Of a DNA stretch of 37,313 nt, positions 25,549-33,366 are shown piece by piece. Every line of letters starts with the position of its first letter. The first letter of the stretch is position 1. Origin of the DNA: Oscillatoriales cyanobacterium. GTDB lineage: Bacteria > Cyanobacteriota > Cyanobacteriia > Cyanobacteriales > Microcoleaceae. Location of the stretch: the NCBI GenBank assembly GCA_004294385.1, contig REAP01000157.1, positions 1 to 37,313 of the forward strand. The letters run 5' to 3'. The notes below the pieces were generated by a model that worked only from the letters and a program-made list of their open reading frames with translations, did not search any database and had not been told where the DNA came from. A program made the translations under genes and the position numbers.

Positions 25549-25583
25549 AATTTTTTAAGGTTTTGTGGATTATTCTAAATTTT

Positions 25584-27233
25584 ATGCAGAATTCGTCCAA
25601 TTTTGTTGATTCTGGTGAGAACAGTAGCATCTCTCTCCCGGAAAATGTAGAGGAAAGCCGATCGCATCCACCGTCGAGTTTGCTAATTGCGATCGCGATT
25701 TTTGCGACAATCCTATTTTTATCTAGCAGTTTGCGACACGCTTTGTTTCAATCCACCGCCTTCGATTTAGGCATTTTTGACCAAGCGATTTACCTCATCA
25801 GCCAAAACCAAACGCCTTTCTCTTCTTTGATGCAGATGCACATTTTAGGCGACCACGCAGCGGTAATCTATTATCCGCTGGCTTTGTTGTACAAAATTTA
25901 CCCAGATGTGCATTGGCTATTTTTGGTACAAGCCGTTGCTTTATCCCTGGGAGCATTGCCTAGTTGGAGTTTAGCACGTTTAGCTGGTTTGACTCGATCG
26001 CAATCTCGTGCGATCGCATTTATTTACTTACTATATCCGGTAGTATTTAATATCAATCTATTTGACTTTCACCCAGAAGTCATCGCTTTACCCGCACTTT
26101 TAGCCGCCATCTTAGCAGCCCGCTTAAATAAGATTATCTGGTTTTGTAGCGCTGTTTTCTTAGTCCTAAGTTGCAAGGCAGTTTTGTCTATAACCGTTGC
26201 TGCAATGGGCTTCTGGCTGTTGTTGTGTGAGAAAAAAAGGTCGTGTGGCGCGATCGCTATTTTACTCGGTATAGCTTGGTTTCTGATTGCTTCCCAGAAA
26301 ATCATCCCCTTCTTTAGTGGTAGCGAAGTCGCCGGAGTCGGGCGCTACGGCTATCTAGGCAAATCTGTACTAGAAATTGCGATCAATCTCATATTAAAAC
26401 CACAATTGGTTTTAGGAAGAGTCCTTTCCTTTGACACTTTCAAATATCTCTTTATACTCAGTTTACCAGTAATTTGGGGACTCTTACCATTTTCCAGTAA
26501 AATAGGGCTGCGATATTTAATACCGCTAATTCCAGCCATTCCAACTCTCGCCATCAATATCCTCTCAGACTTGCCATTTCAACGCAGTTTAGCCTATCAA
26601 TATTCAGTGCCGATAATTCCCTTTCTCTTATTAGCAGTTATCTCGAAGGAAGGTTCGGCAACGGATTATGTAGCGGATTTAACGGATGTTGGGAAGAGGG
26701 AAGGTTCGGCAGCGGATTGTGTAGTGGATTTAACGGATGTTGGGAGGCAGGAAGGGGGAAGTTCGGCAGCGGATTTTGTAGCGGATTTAGCGGATGTTGG
26801 GAAGAGGGGGAAATTTTCTCGGATTCGTCAATTTTGGTTGGGAATGCAGTTGCCAAAAGCCATGATAATTTGGTCATTAATCATATTTCTATTTCTCGGC
26901 GAGTACAAAGATTTTTTCCTCTATCTCAATAGATTAGATACTTGGCAAGCAACACGAGATGCGATCGCGCAAATTCAACCCCAAAGTAGCATCTTAACAG
27001 ATAATAGACTTGCACCCCACTTTGCCCACCGCCCCATCGTCAAATTACTTTCCCAAATTTCACCCCAAACAGATTTAGCAGAATTTCAATATATACTATT
27101 AAACCAGCGCCATCCCTGGCCTGATACAGCGAAAATTGGCAATGACTTAGCAAATCAACTGCAAAATACTTCCAAATTTAAATTAACCTATCAAAAAAAC
27201 AAAGTTTTGCTATTCAAACGCATCCCTAATTAA
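25584..27233 (+). CDS. DUF2079 membrane protein, paralogue 1
   Basis: About 549 residues from the ATG at 25584; an upstream TTG at 25539 overlaps the dxr start and adds 15 unlikely residues. It is a polytopic membrane protein with about ten spans. Family marks: SLRHALFQSTAFDLGIFDQA, a conserved first-loop Asp; HILGDHAAVIYYPLALLYKI; and NLFDFHPEVIALPALLAAILAA. DUF2079 proteins resemble GT-C glycosyltransferases, with an acidic first extracytoplasmic loop; this function is an inference. Residues about 354-409 are three copies of a dispersed repeat read as (E/S)GSAxDxVxDLxDVG, placed in a loop between membrane spans. It is the first of three tandem paralogues. Confidence 0.82.
   Translation: MQNSSNFVDSGENSSISLPENVEESRSHPPSSLLIAIAIFATILFLSSSLRHALFQSTAFDLGIFDQAIYLISQNQTPFSSLMQMHILGDHAAVIYYPLALLYKIYPDVHWLFLVQAVALSLGALPSWSLARLAGLTRSQSRAIAFIYLLYPVVFNINLFDFHPEVIALPALLAAILAARLNKIIWFCSAVFLVLSCKAVLSITVAAMGFWLLLCEKKRSCGAIAILLGIAWFLIASQKIIPFFSGSEVAGVGRYGYLGKSVLEIAINLILKPQLVLGRVLSFDTFKYLFILSLPVIWGLLPFSSKIGLRYLIPLIPAIPTLAINILSDLPFQRSLAYQYSVPIIPFLLLAVISKEGSATDYVADLTDVGKREGSAADCVVDLTDVGRQEGGSSAADFVADLADVGKRGKFSRIRQFWLGMQLPKAMIIWSLIIFLFLGEYKDFFLYLNRLDTWQATRDAIAQIQPQSSILTDNRLAPHFAHRPIVKLLSQISPQTDLAEFQYILLNQRHPWPDTAKIGNDLANQLQNTSKFKLTYQKNKVLLFKRIPN
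26646..26812. repeat. in-frame triple repeat, AACGGATT family
   Basis: Three direct units of about 52-57 bp, each GGAAG(G)TTCGGCARCGGATT...GCGGATTTAACGGATGTTGGGA. The same sequence is intergenic at 34367-34484 and, inverted, inside the TPR-GT61 gene at 18892-18945. Confidence 0.9.
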
Positions 27234-27242
27234 ACCAATCAA

Positions 27243-28817
27243 GTGCTAACGTTAAAATCCCTAAAATCTCATCCAGTATTTTTAATGATTGTCGTCACAA
27301 CGATAATCTTATTTGCTGCGAGTAGCGCGCGACACGCTTTGTTTCATTCAACCGCATACGACTTAGCAATATTTGACCAAGCAATTTATTTAATCTCTCA
27401 AAATCAAACGCCATTTTCATCTTTAATGGCAATTAACATATTAGGCGATCATACAGCATTTATCTTCTATCCGCTGGCTTTACTTTACAAAATATATCCA
27501 GATGTTCACTGGCTGCTATTCGTACAAGCAATTTCCCTAGCCTTGGGCGCTTGGCCTAGTTGGAGTTTAGCACGGCAAGCGGGTTTAAATGAAAGAAAAT
27601 CAATAGCCCTAGCAGCAGTCTATCTACTTTATCCCGTAGTCTTTAATGTCAATCTTTTTGACTTCCATCCAGAAGTAATTGCCTTACCCGCAATCTTAGC
27701 AGCAATCCTAGCAGCAAGACTGGATAAAATATTTTGGTTTTGCGCTGCCATTGGATTAATTCTAAGCTGCAAAGCCGTGCTATCTTTGACGGTGATGATG
27801 ATGGGTGTGTGGCTACTCATCTTTGAGAAAAAACGCAATTACGGAATGATTGCCATATTTTTTGGTATGGCTTGGTTTTTGGTTGCAACTCAACTCATTG
27901 TACCTTATTTCAATCAAGGTAAACAACACGCCGGTGTCGGGCGATATCAATATTTGGGAAAGTCTGTTTTTGAAATTGCGATTAATTTGGTTATCAAACC
28001 TCAGCTAATCGCAGGGCGGGTTTTTTCCGCAGATACTTTTGGCTATTTAGTCTTGTTATTTTTGCCTCTAATTTGGTGGCTTTCCCCACGACATCTCTCA
28101 CCATTAATTGGTGCTTTACCCGTACTGGTGATGAATATTCTTTCAGATATTGAGGCGCAACGAGACTTGATTCATCAGTATTCTGTGCCGATATTTCCTT
28201 TTTTGTTAACCGCCGTAATTGCGACGCTAGCTGATAGACAAAAAAGGGAACAATATTTTTGGAGAAACACCCGAAATTATCTCTGGAATCAGCGCCACTG
28301 GACTCCTAAAATTTGGCATCGAGTATCACCACACTTTTCTATGAAATCTGTCAAACATATCTGGATGCGTCGCCTTTCGATTCGACGCATTTGGAGATGG
28401 GGGAAATCACTGTTTCTTAATTCCTCAGTTTCAAAGTTGTTAATTTTGTGGGCGCTATTAACTTTTTTGGTTTTAGCCAAATATGGATATTTTTGGACTA
28501 TTTATTTAGAATCTATGGATACTTGGCAAGCGACGCGACAGGCAATTCATCTGGTTCAAACTAAAGGTAGTGTATTAACAGATAATTCCTTAGCAACTCA
28601 TCTCGCCCATCGTTCAACAATTAAATTGCTGCATCAAGTTTCTACTGAACAAGATTTGAATAAATTTGATTATGTCTTGCTCAATCTGCGTCATCCTTGG
28701 CATGATACTAAGGAAACTGCGATGAGTGTAACTGCTGAACTTAAAAAGTCTCCTTTGTTTAAAATAAGTTATGAAAAAGATGATGTTTTGTTGTTTCAAA
28801 AATATGCAATTAAGTAG
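27243..28817 (+). CDS. DUF2079 membrane protein, paralogue 2
   Basis: A 524-residue polytopic membrane protein, GTG start at 27243, nine bases after the previous stop, so the three genes form an operon. It shares nearly every motif with its neighbours: ASSARHALFHSTAYDLAIFDQ, NILGDHTAFIFYPLALLYKI, LFDFHPEVIALPA and GVGRYQYLGKSVFEIAINLV. The loop where paralogue 1 carries the dispersed repeat here holds a basic, tryptophan-rich stretch (about 330-395; WNQRHWTPKIWHR, KHIWMRRLSIRR), suggesting this cytoplasmic loop tolerates change. The C-terminus (GSVLTDNSLATHLAHR ... VLLNLRHPWHDT) matches paralogue 1. A lipid-linked sugar-transferring role is plausible but unproven. Confidence 0.82.
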   Translation: MLTLKSLKSHPVFLMIVVTTIILFAASSARHALFHSTAYDLAIFDQAIYLISQNQTPFSSLMAINILGDHTAFIFYPLALLYKIYPDVHWLLFVQAISLALGAWPSWSLARQAGLNERKSIALAAVYLLYPVVFNVNLFDFHPEVIALPAILAAILAARLDKIFWFCAAIGLILSCKAVLSLTVMMMGVWLLIFEKKRNYGMIAIFFGMAWFLVATQLIVPYFNQGKQHAGVGRYQYLGKSVFEIAINLVIKPQLIAGRVFSADTFGYLVLLFLPLIWWLSPRHLSPLIGALPVLVMNILSDIEAQRDLIHQYSVPIFPFLLTAVIATLADRQKREQYFWRNTRNYLWNQRHWTPKIWHRVSPHFSMKSVKHIWMRRLSIRRIWRWGKSLFLNSSVSKLLILWALLTFLVLAKYGYFWTIYLESMDTWQATRQAIHLVQTKGSVLTDNSLATHLAHRSTIKLLHQVSTEQDLNKFDYVLLNLRHPWHDTKETAMSVTAELKKSPLFKISYEKDDVLLFQKYAIK

Positions 28818-28823
28818 ATAAAC

Positions 28824-30275
28824 ATGAATAAAATTAACTATTTTAAAGATGGTAAATCTAATCAGATATTTTTGGGAGTCGCACTTTTTTCCCTAATATT
28901 TTTCTGTGCTAGTAGCGCCAGACACGCCCTGCTGGAATCCAATGCTTTTGAACTAGGAATTTATGACCAAGTAGCCTATTTAATCAGTCAGGGACAAACG
29001 CCGTTTTCGTCATTTCTCGATATTCATCACATGGGAAATCATGCCGCTTGGGTGATGTATCCTGTGGCTTTGTTGTACAAAATATATCCCGATGTTCACT
29101 GGCTATTATTTGTGCAAGCCGTGTCCCTAGCCTTGGGTGCTTTGCCTAGTTGGAGTTTGGCGCGTCAAGCTGGATTAAATCCTAGCACATCTTGGGCGAT
29201 CGCACTTACTTACCTGCTCTATCCATTAGTATTCAATGTCAATCTTTTCGACTTCCACCCTGAAGTAATTGCTTTACCCGCACTGTTAGCCGCAATCTTA
29301 GCCGCGCGGCTGAATAAAACAGTCTGGTTTTGTGCAGCCATTTTATTAGTTTTGAGTTGCAAAGCCGTGCTATCTTTAACTGTGGCTGCGATGGGTTTGT
29401 GGCTGCTGTTTTTTGAAAAAAACCGTAATTGTGGACTGATGGCTCTATTTCTCGGTGCTGGTTGGTTTTTGATAGCTACTCAGGGAGTTATCCCATATTT
29501 TAATCAGGGCAGAGAACACGCGGGAATCGGGCGATATCAATATTTGGGAAACTCTGTTTTAGAAATTGCTGCTAATTTAATCTTGAAACCTCATCTAATT
29601 TTGGGGCGTTTGTTTTCCTTAGATACTTTTGAGTATTTAGTTTTATTAGTATTTCCGGTAATTTGGTGGATTTCTCCACGGCATCTGACACCTTTAATTA
29701 GTGCAGTGCCGATGTTAGGGATGAATATTCTTTCGGATATTCCGGCTCAACGAGATTTGATCCATCAATATTCTATCCCAATATTGCCATTTTTGTTAGT
29801 GGCTGCGATCGCAAATTTGTCACATCAAAATCTACAAGAGGTAAAAATACCTAAAATATTCGACAAATTACGAATTCCCAGTCTACCATTATCCAAGGCG
29901 ATCGTAACTTGGTCATTCATCGCTTTTTTGTGCTTGGCGAAGTACGGCTATTTCTGGACAATTTATTTAAATGAGTCCGCCACTCTGTCAGCGACAAAAG
30001 AGGCAATTTCTCTGGTTCAAACCACAGGCAATATTTTAACCACATCTCATATTGCTCCGCATTTAACTCACCGTCCTGTGGTAAAATTAACTCAGGCTGA
30101 CACACCGCCTGGAAATTTGACAGAATTCGAGTATGTGTTGCTGAATTTGCGGTATCCTGGTTGGATGAGCGATCGCGATTTTGTACAAAACTTAATAACT
30201 CAACTCACCAACAATCCCCAATTTCAACTTAAATATCAGCGGGATGACATTTACCTGTTTACTAAAAAGCGATAA
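28824..30275 (+). CDS. DUF2079 membrane protein, paralogue 3
   Basis: A 483-residue membrane protein starting at the ATG at 28824, six bases after the stop of paralogue 2. It is the shortest and has only a brief variable loop (HQNLQEVKIPKIFDKLRIPSL). Its first extracytoplasmic loop differs from the other two: ESNAFELGIYDQVAYLISQG has Glu-Leu-Gly-Ile-Tyr-Asp instead of (D)LGIFD, and HMGNHAAWVMYP replaces the HILGDH motif. That could mean a different acceptor or donor. NLFDFHPEVIALPALLAAILAARLN and GIGRYQYLGNSVLEIAANL are retained. It is the last gene of the tandem set. Confidence 0.82.
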   Translation: MNKINYFKDGKSNQIFLGVALFSLIFFCASSARHALLESNAFELGIYDQVAYLISQGQTPFSSFLDIHHMGNHAAWVMYPVALLYKIYPDVHWLLFVQAVSLALGALPSWSLARQAGLNPSTSWAIALTYLLYPLVFNVNLFDFHPEVIALPALLAAILAARLNKTVWFCAAILLVLSCKAVLSLTVAAMGLWLLFFEKNRNCGLMALFLGAGWFLIATQGVIPYFNQGREHAGIGRYQYLGNSVLEIAANLILKPHLILGRLFSLDTFEYLVLLVFPVIWWISPRHLTPLISAVPMLGMNILSDIPAQRDLIHQYSIPILPFLLVAAIANLSHQNLQEVKIPKIFDKLRIPSLPLSKAIVTWSFIAFLCLAKYGYFWTIYLNESATLSATKEAISLVQTTGNILTTSHIAPHLTHRPVVKLTQADTPPGNLTEFEYVLLNLRYPGWMSDRDFVQNLITQLTNNPQFQLKYQRDDIYLFTKKR

Positions 30276-30337
30276 AAGTCACATTCTGCGGTACAATCAT
30301 AAAAAGCTTGTGACATCCTCAAATCTGATCCTAAACT

Positions 30338-30712
30338 ATGAACACAACAGAGAACACAACAGAAAAATCTAAACTCTCCAATGAAAAAACATTGGAGGCT
30401 ATGAAAAATTTCTCCGAAACCTACGCCAAGCGCACCGGAACTTACTTTTGTTCCGAACTTTCTGTTACCGCAGTTGTAATTGAAGGACTAGCAAAAAACA
30501 AAGACGAATTAGGCGCTCCTTTGTGCCCTTGTCGCCACTACGAAGACAAAGAGGCGGAAGTCAAAGCAGCCTACTGGAATTGTCCTTGCATTCCCATGCG
30601 TGAGCGCAAAGAGTGTCATTGTATGTTGTTTTTGACACCAGATAACGATTTTGCTGGAACGAATCAGGAAATTGGAATGGATCAGCTTCAGGCAATCAGA
30701 GAGACTATGTAA
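30338..30712 (+). CDS. ftrC: ferredoxin-thioredoxin reductase catalytic (beta) subunit
   Basis: A 124-residue catalytic subunit of FTR, which passes electrons from photosystem I-reduced ferredoxin to thioredoxins in the cytoplasm. The cysteines follow the family pattern: C38, then CPC (63, 65), CPC (82, 84) and CHC (93, 95). By analogy with the characterised enzyme, 63, 82, 84 and 93 bind the 4Fe-4S cluster and 65/95 form the redox disulfide. RHYEDKEAEVKAAYWNCPC and CHCMLFLTPDNDF are diagnostic. The N-terminal NTTENTTEKSK is extended and hydrophilic. The partner variable subunit ftrV is not in the window. The ATG at 30338 is the only plausible start. Confidence 0.94.
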   Translation: MNTTENTTEKSKLSNEKTLEAMKNFSETYAKRTGTYFCSELSVTAVVIEGLAKNKDELGAPLCPCRHYEDKEAEVKAAYWNCPCIPMRERKECHCMLFLTPDNDFAGTNQEIGMDQLQAIRETM

Positions 30713-30774
30713 TATCAATTCCGGTTGCACCGGAATGATGTTGACTGTTGACTGTTGACTGTTGACTGCGTCGC

Positions 30775-30847
30775 CCTGAGCCCAACGGCTGCGTTTATCC
30801 TGAGCCCTTCGACTACGCTCAGGATAAACGCAGCCGTTGGGCTCAGG
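30775..30847. repeat. 31-bp perfect inverted repeat between ftrC and DUF309 gene
   Basis: 30775-30805 and 30817-30847 are perfectly complementary around an 11-base loop (CCTTCGACTAC). The arm includes CCCAACGGCTGCG and GATAAACGCAG. It is flanked by TTGACTG heptamers and overlaps the CCTTCGACTACGCTCAGG dispersed element. Another copy of part of the arm follows at 30848-30865. Confidence 0.9.
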
Positions 30848-30987
30848 ATAAACGCAGTCGTTGGGTTGACTGTTGGCTGTTGACTCGGAGTCGCAAAACA
30901 GACAATTGCGCTTATATTTAGTGGTAATGCGACTCGACTTGATCATTCCGATGCTACCGAAAAGGATATAATTAGTTAGGTAACCAA

Positions 30988-31395
30988 ATGGAAGAGGAAA
31001 TGCCGACTGAGTTTTGGCAAGGCATTGGAGAGTTTAATAGTAGAGAATTTTATGCTTGCCATGATACTTTAGAGGCTTTGTGGATGGAAGCTGGTGAACC
31101 TGAAAAAAGATTTTATCAAGGAATCTTACAAATTTCTGTCGCACTTTATCACTTAGGAAATCAAAACTGGCGCGGTGCTGTAATCTTGTTGGGAGAAGGC
31201 ATAAGTCGGCTTAGTTATTATCAGCCAAGTTATGCAGGGATTGTTGTGGAAGATTTTCTGCAACAAAGTGCTAAACTGTTGAATGCTTTGCAGCAAGCTG
31301 GTTCGGAAAGAGTGGCTGAATTTTTACCGTTATTAAGTGGTGGGGAAGTTGCAGATTTGGAATTGCCATGTATTGTCAAATTTGTCAAAATTTAA
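30988..31395 (+). CDS. DUF309 domain protein
   Basis: A 135-residue cytoplasmic protein. The DUF309 core is FNSREFYACHDTLEALWMEAGEPEKRFYQGILQISVALYHLGNQNWRGAVILLGEGISRL: an all-helical domain whose conserved His, Asp and Glu (CHDxLExLW) and YQGxLQ are thought to form a metal- or ligand-binding site. The function is unknown in all species; it is widespread in cyanobacteria and Firmicutes. The ATG at 30988 gives MEEEMPTEFWQG, and the second Met at codon 5 is an alternative. It lies alone between two repeat-rich gaps. Confidence 0.88.
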   Translation: MEEEMPTEFWQGIGEFNSREFYACHDTLEALWMEAGEPEKRFYQGILQISVALYHLGNQNWRGAVILLGEGISRLSYYQPSYAGIVVEDFLQQSAKLLNALQQAGSERVAEFLPLLSGGEVADLELPCIVKFVKI

Positions 31396-31428
31396 GCATC
31401 GGAATTGATATTACCCGAAATCAGGACA

Positions 31429-31567
31429 CGGCAGTGCCCATTTGTGTCAACTTAAGCTGTCAGCCCGCCCCGTGTCCGTTAGTCATCCCGCGAGTCCGCC
31501 AGGGACTGAAGTCCCTGTCTAATAGCGAAAGTCCTCTCAAAGAAGTTGACACCAATGGGCAGTGCCG
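31429..31567. mobile_element. MITE-like element with 25-bp terminal inverted repeats
   Basis: The ends CGGCAGTGCCCATTTGTGTC... (31429-31453) and its complement (31543-31567) match at 23 of 25 positions. The 139-bp element has no coding frame. Internally it holds CAGGGACTGAAGTCCCTGTC (31500-31519) and TCTAATAGCGAAAGTCCTCTC. The left end recurs at 20065. Just beyond, GCCGTTTCCCTA/TAGGGAAACGGC (31564-31603) forms another hairpin, 40 bp from the modA stop. Confidence 0.75.
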
Positions 31568-31640
31568 TTTCCCTACAATGTTACTTTGGGGTAGGGAAAC
31601 GGCATTGCCGTATCCTCTAATTCCAAATCCCAAATCATAT

Positions 31641-32447
31641 CTAGCGGACTATCCCAAATCCGTATTTCTTAAATACTATTTTAGCCCGATCGCCTGCCAA
31701 AAACTCAACAAACATTTTAGCAGCATCAGGATGGCGACTGCTCCTGATAACTGCCACAGGATAGACAATCGGCGAGTGCAAGTTTTCCGCAGCCGTTAGT
31801 CGCACGGTTACTTTGTCCGATGCTTTAGCGTCTGTCATGTAGACTATACCAGCATCCACGTTACCGCTTTCGACAAATGTCAATACTTGGCGAACATTAC
31901 TTCCTAGCACTAACTTTGGCTGAAGTTGCTGCCACAATCCAAGCTTAGTCAGCATTTCCTGAGTGTATTGTCCCACAGGTACGCTCTTAGGTTCGCCGAT
32001 CGCAATTCTCTTGATTCTGGCATCTGTCAACTGTTTGAAATCGCTCAAAACTACACCATTTTTGGGAGTAATCAAAACCAGGCGATTTGTCAGCAAATTG
32101 CGGCGCGTCTCGTTAAGGAGCAAATTAGCTTGCTGCAAATCGTTCATTTGTTTGGTAGCGGCGCTAAAAAACACATCTACCGGAGCTCCCTGCTGAATCT
32201 GTTGCCCTAGAGCGCCGGAAGCACCAAAATTATAAGTGATATTAACATTAGGATTGCTCCCTTGATAAACCGTCTTGATTTCTGCTAAGGCTGGCGACAG
32301 ACTAATAGCCGCAGATACAGTTAAATATGCGCTCTTTGGTGTTTTTGTTGAGGAATTCCTTTGAAACAAGTTCCAACTAATTAGCAGTGCTAGCGACGCA
32401 ATAGCTGCGACAATCAAAGGTATAAAGCGTGTATTTTTAAAGTTCAT
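31641..32447 (-). CDS. modA: molybdate ABC transporter substrate-binding protein
   Basis: A 268-residue periplasmic binding protein with an N-terminal membrane anchor or signal (RFIPLIVAAIASLALLISW). The ModA fold starts LTVSAAISLSPALAEI, with oxyanion-site segments NFGASGALGQQIQQGAPVDVFFSAA. It continues RLVLITPKNGV, IAIGEPKSVPVGQYTQEML, VESGNVDAGIVYMTDA and the C-terminal ARIV-like GDRAKIVFKKYGFG. It should deliver molybdate or tungstate to ModB/ModC, but neither gene is adjacent, so it is solitary here. There is no lipobox cysteine. Near relatives bind other oxyanions, but the SAAISL and PVGQY motifs favour molybdate. Confidence 0.88.
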   Translation of the reverse strand: MNFKNTRFIPLIVAAIASLALLISWNLFQRNSSTKTPKSAYLTVSAAISLSPALAEIKTVYQGSNPNVNITYNFGASGALGQQIQQGAPVDVFFSAATKQMNDLQQANLLLNETRRNLLTNRLVLITPKNGVVLSDFKQLTDARIKRIAIGEPKSVPVGQYTQEMLTKLGLWQQLQPKLVLGSNVRQVLTFVESGNVDAGIVYMTDAKASDKVTVRLTAAENLHSPIVYPVAVIRSSRHPDAAKMFVEFLAGDRAKIVFKKYGFGIVR

Positions 32448-32467
32448 CCGAAATAGTTTTACTCGTT

Positions 32468-32694
32468 ACTAGGCTCTGCCTAGTAATGCTGATCCGGAGG
32501 CTCTGCCTCCAATTTTACTCTACTTTTTGACGAGGCAGAGCCTCTGGAAATGGGTTCCCAGGCAGAGCCGGGGAACCAGTTAAATGACTAACCCTTCGAC
32601 TACGCTCAGGGTACAGCAACTAATGACTAATGACTAATGACTAATGACTAATGACTAATGACTAATGACTAACGACTAATGACTAATGACTAAT
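32468..32694. repeat. GAGGCAGAGCCTC palindromes and TAATGAC heptamer array
   Basis: 32468-32580 has several palindromes: GGAGGCTCTGCCTCC, GAGGCAGAGCCTC and GGTTCCCAGGCAGAGCCGGGGAACC. 32590-32609 is the CCCTTCGACTACGCTCAGGG element. 32615-32694 is a tandem of TAATGAC. There is no gene between modA and the redoxin. Confidence 0.88.
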
Positions 32695-32696
32695 AA

Positions 32697-33254
32697 TTAT
32701 TCTCGCCATTTAATAGAACAGCCGATCGCATCTGTACTCGACGGTTCTACCGATTCATCACTCAACAATTGACCGATCGCACTTCGCAGATAAGACACCT
32801 GCACAGCGCCTGCATCGTCAGCATTATCATCAATCAAACCTTTATAGCGCAATCTACCATCTTGATCTAGCAAAAAAACCTCCGGCGTTTTAGAAGCCCC
32901 AAAACTTTCAGCCACATCTTGAGCAACATCTCGGATGTACGGAAAATTGAGTTGATTGTTAGTAGCAAAAATTTTCATGTTTTCAAAACTGTCATCGGGA
33001 TGCCGGTTTGCATCATTAGCATTAATCCCGATTAAGGTAACATCTCGATCTTGAAACTCTGCTTGAAGTTCTTTAAGGCGATTTAAATACAAATGCACGT
33101 AAGGACTATGATTGCACATAAATACTACACCGATCGCCCGAAACTTTTCTAAATATCGAGCTAAATGGTGAACTTCTTCATCAACTCCCGGTAGTTCAAA
33201 ATCGGGAGCATAGCTATTAATCGGAGTACCCATTGTTGACCTTAGTAAACTCAT
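32697..33254 (-). CDS. redoxin/thioredoxin-fold protein with a CNHS active site
   Basis: From the ATG at 33254 the protein is 185 residues; an upstream TTG at 33317 would start inside a GCCCAAT repeat. It is an AhpC/TSA-type thioredoxin-fold protein: FELPGVDEEVHHLARYLEKF, then VVFMCNHSPYVHLYLNRL, VTLIGINANDANRHPDDSFENMK, PYIRDVAQDVAESFGASKTPEVFLLD and YKGLIDDN. Relatives usually read CNHCPYV; here the second cysteine is serine (codon AGT), leaving a single Cys in the motif. It could still act as a one-cysteine peroxidase, or be regulated by glutathione. One more cysteine lies near the C-terminus (AIGCSIKW). It is likely cytoplasmic; there is no signal peptide. Confidence 0.82.
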   Translation of the reverse strand: MSLLRSTMGTPINSYAPDFELPGVDEEVHHLARYLEKFRAIGVVFMCNHSPYVHLYLNRLKELQAEFQDRDVTLIGINANDANRHPDDSFENMKIFATNNQLNFPYIRDVAQDVAESFGASKTPEVFLLDQDGRLRYKGLIDDNADDAGAVQVSYLRSAIGQLLSDESVEPSSTDAIGCSIKWRE

Positions 33255-33366
33255 TTTTTCAGGATGTGAAGAAAAGAAACATCTATATGCCCAATGCCCA
33301 ATGCCCTGTTTGGCCAATGCCCAATGCCCAAAAGTACCTAATTTACCTGAGAAAGGCGATACCAGT

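Noticed and set aside
25539..25583. Upstream TTG start for DUF2079 paralogue 1
   Set aside because: It overlaps the divergent dxr start, lacks a ribosome site, and adds residues unlike the paralogues' N-termini.
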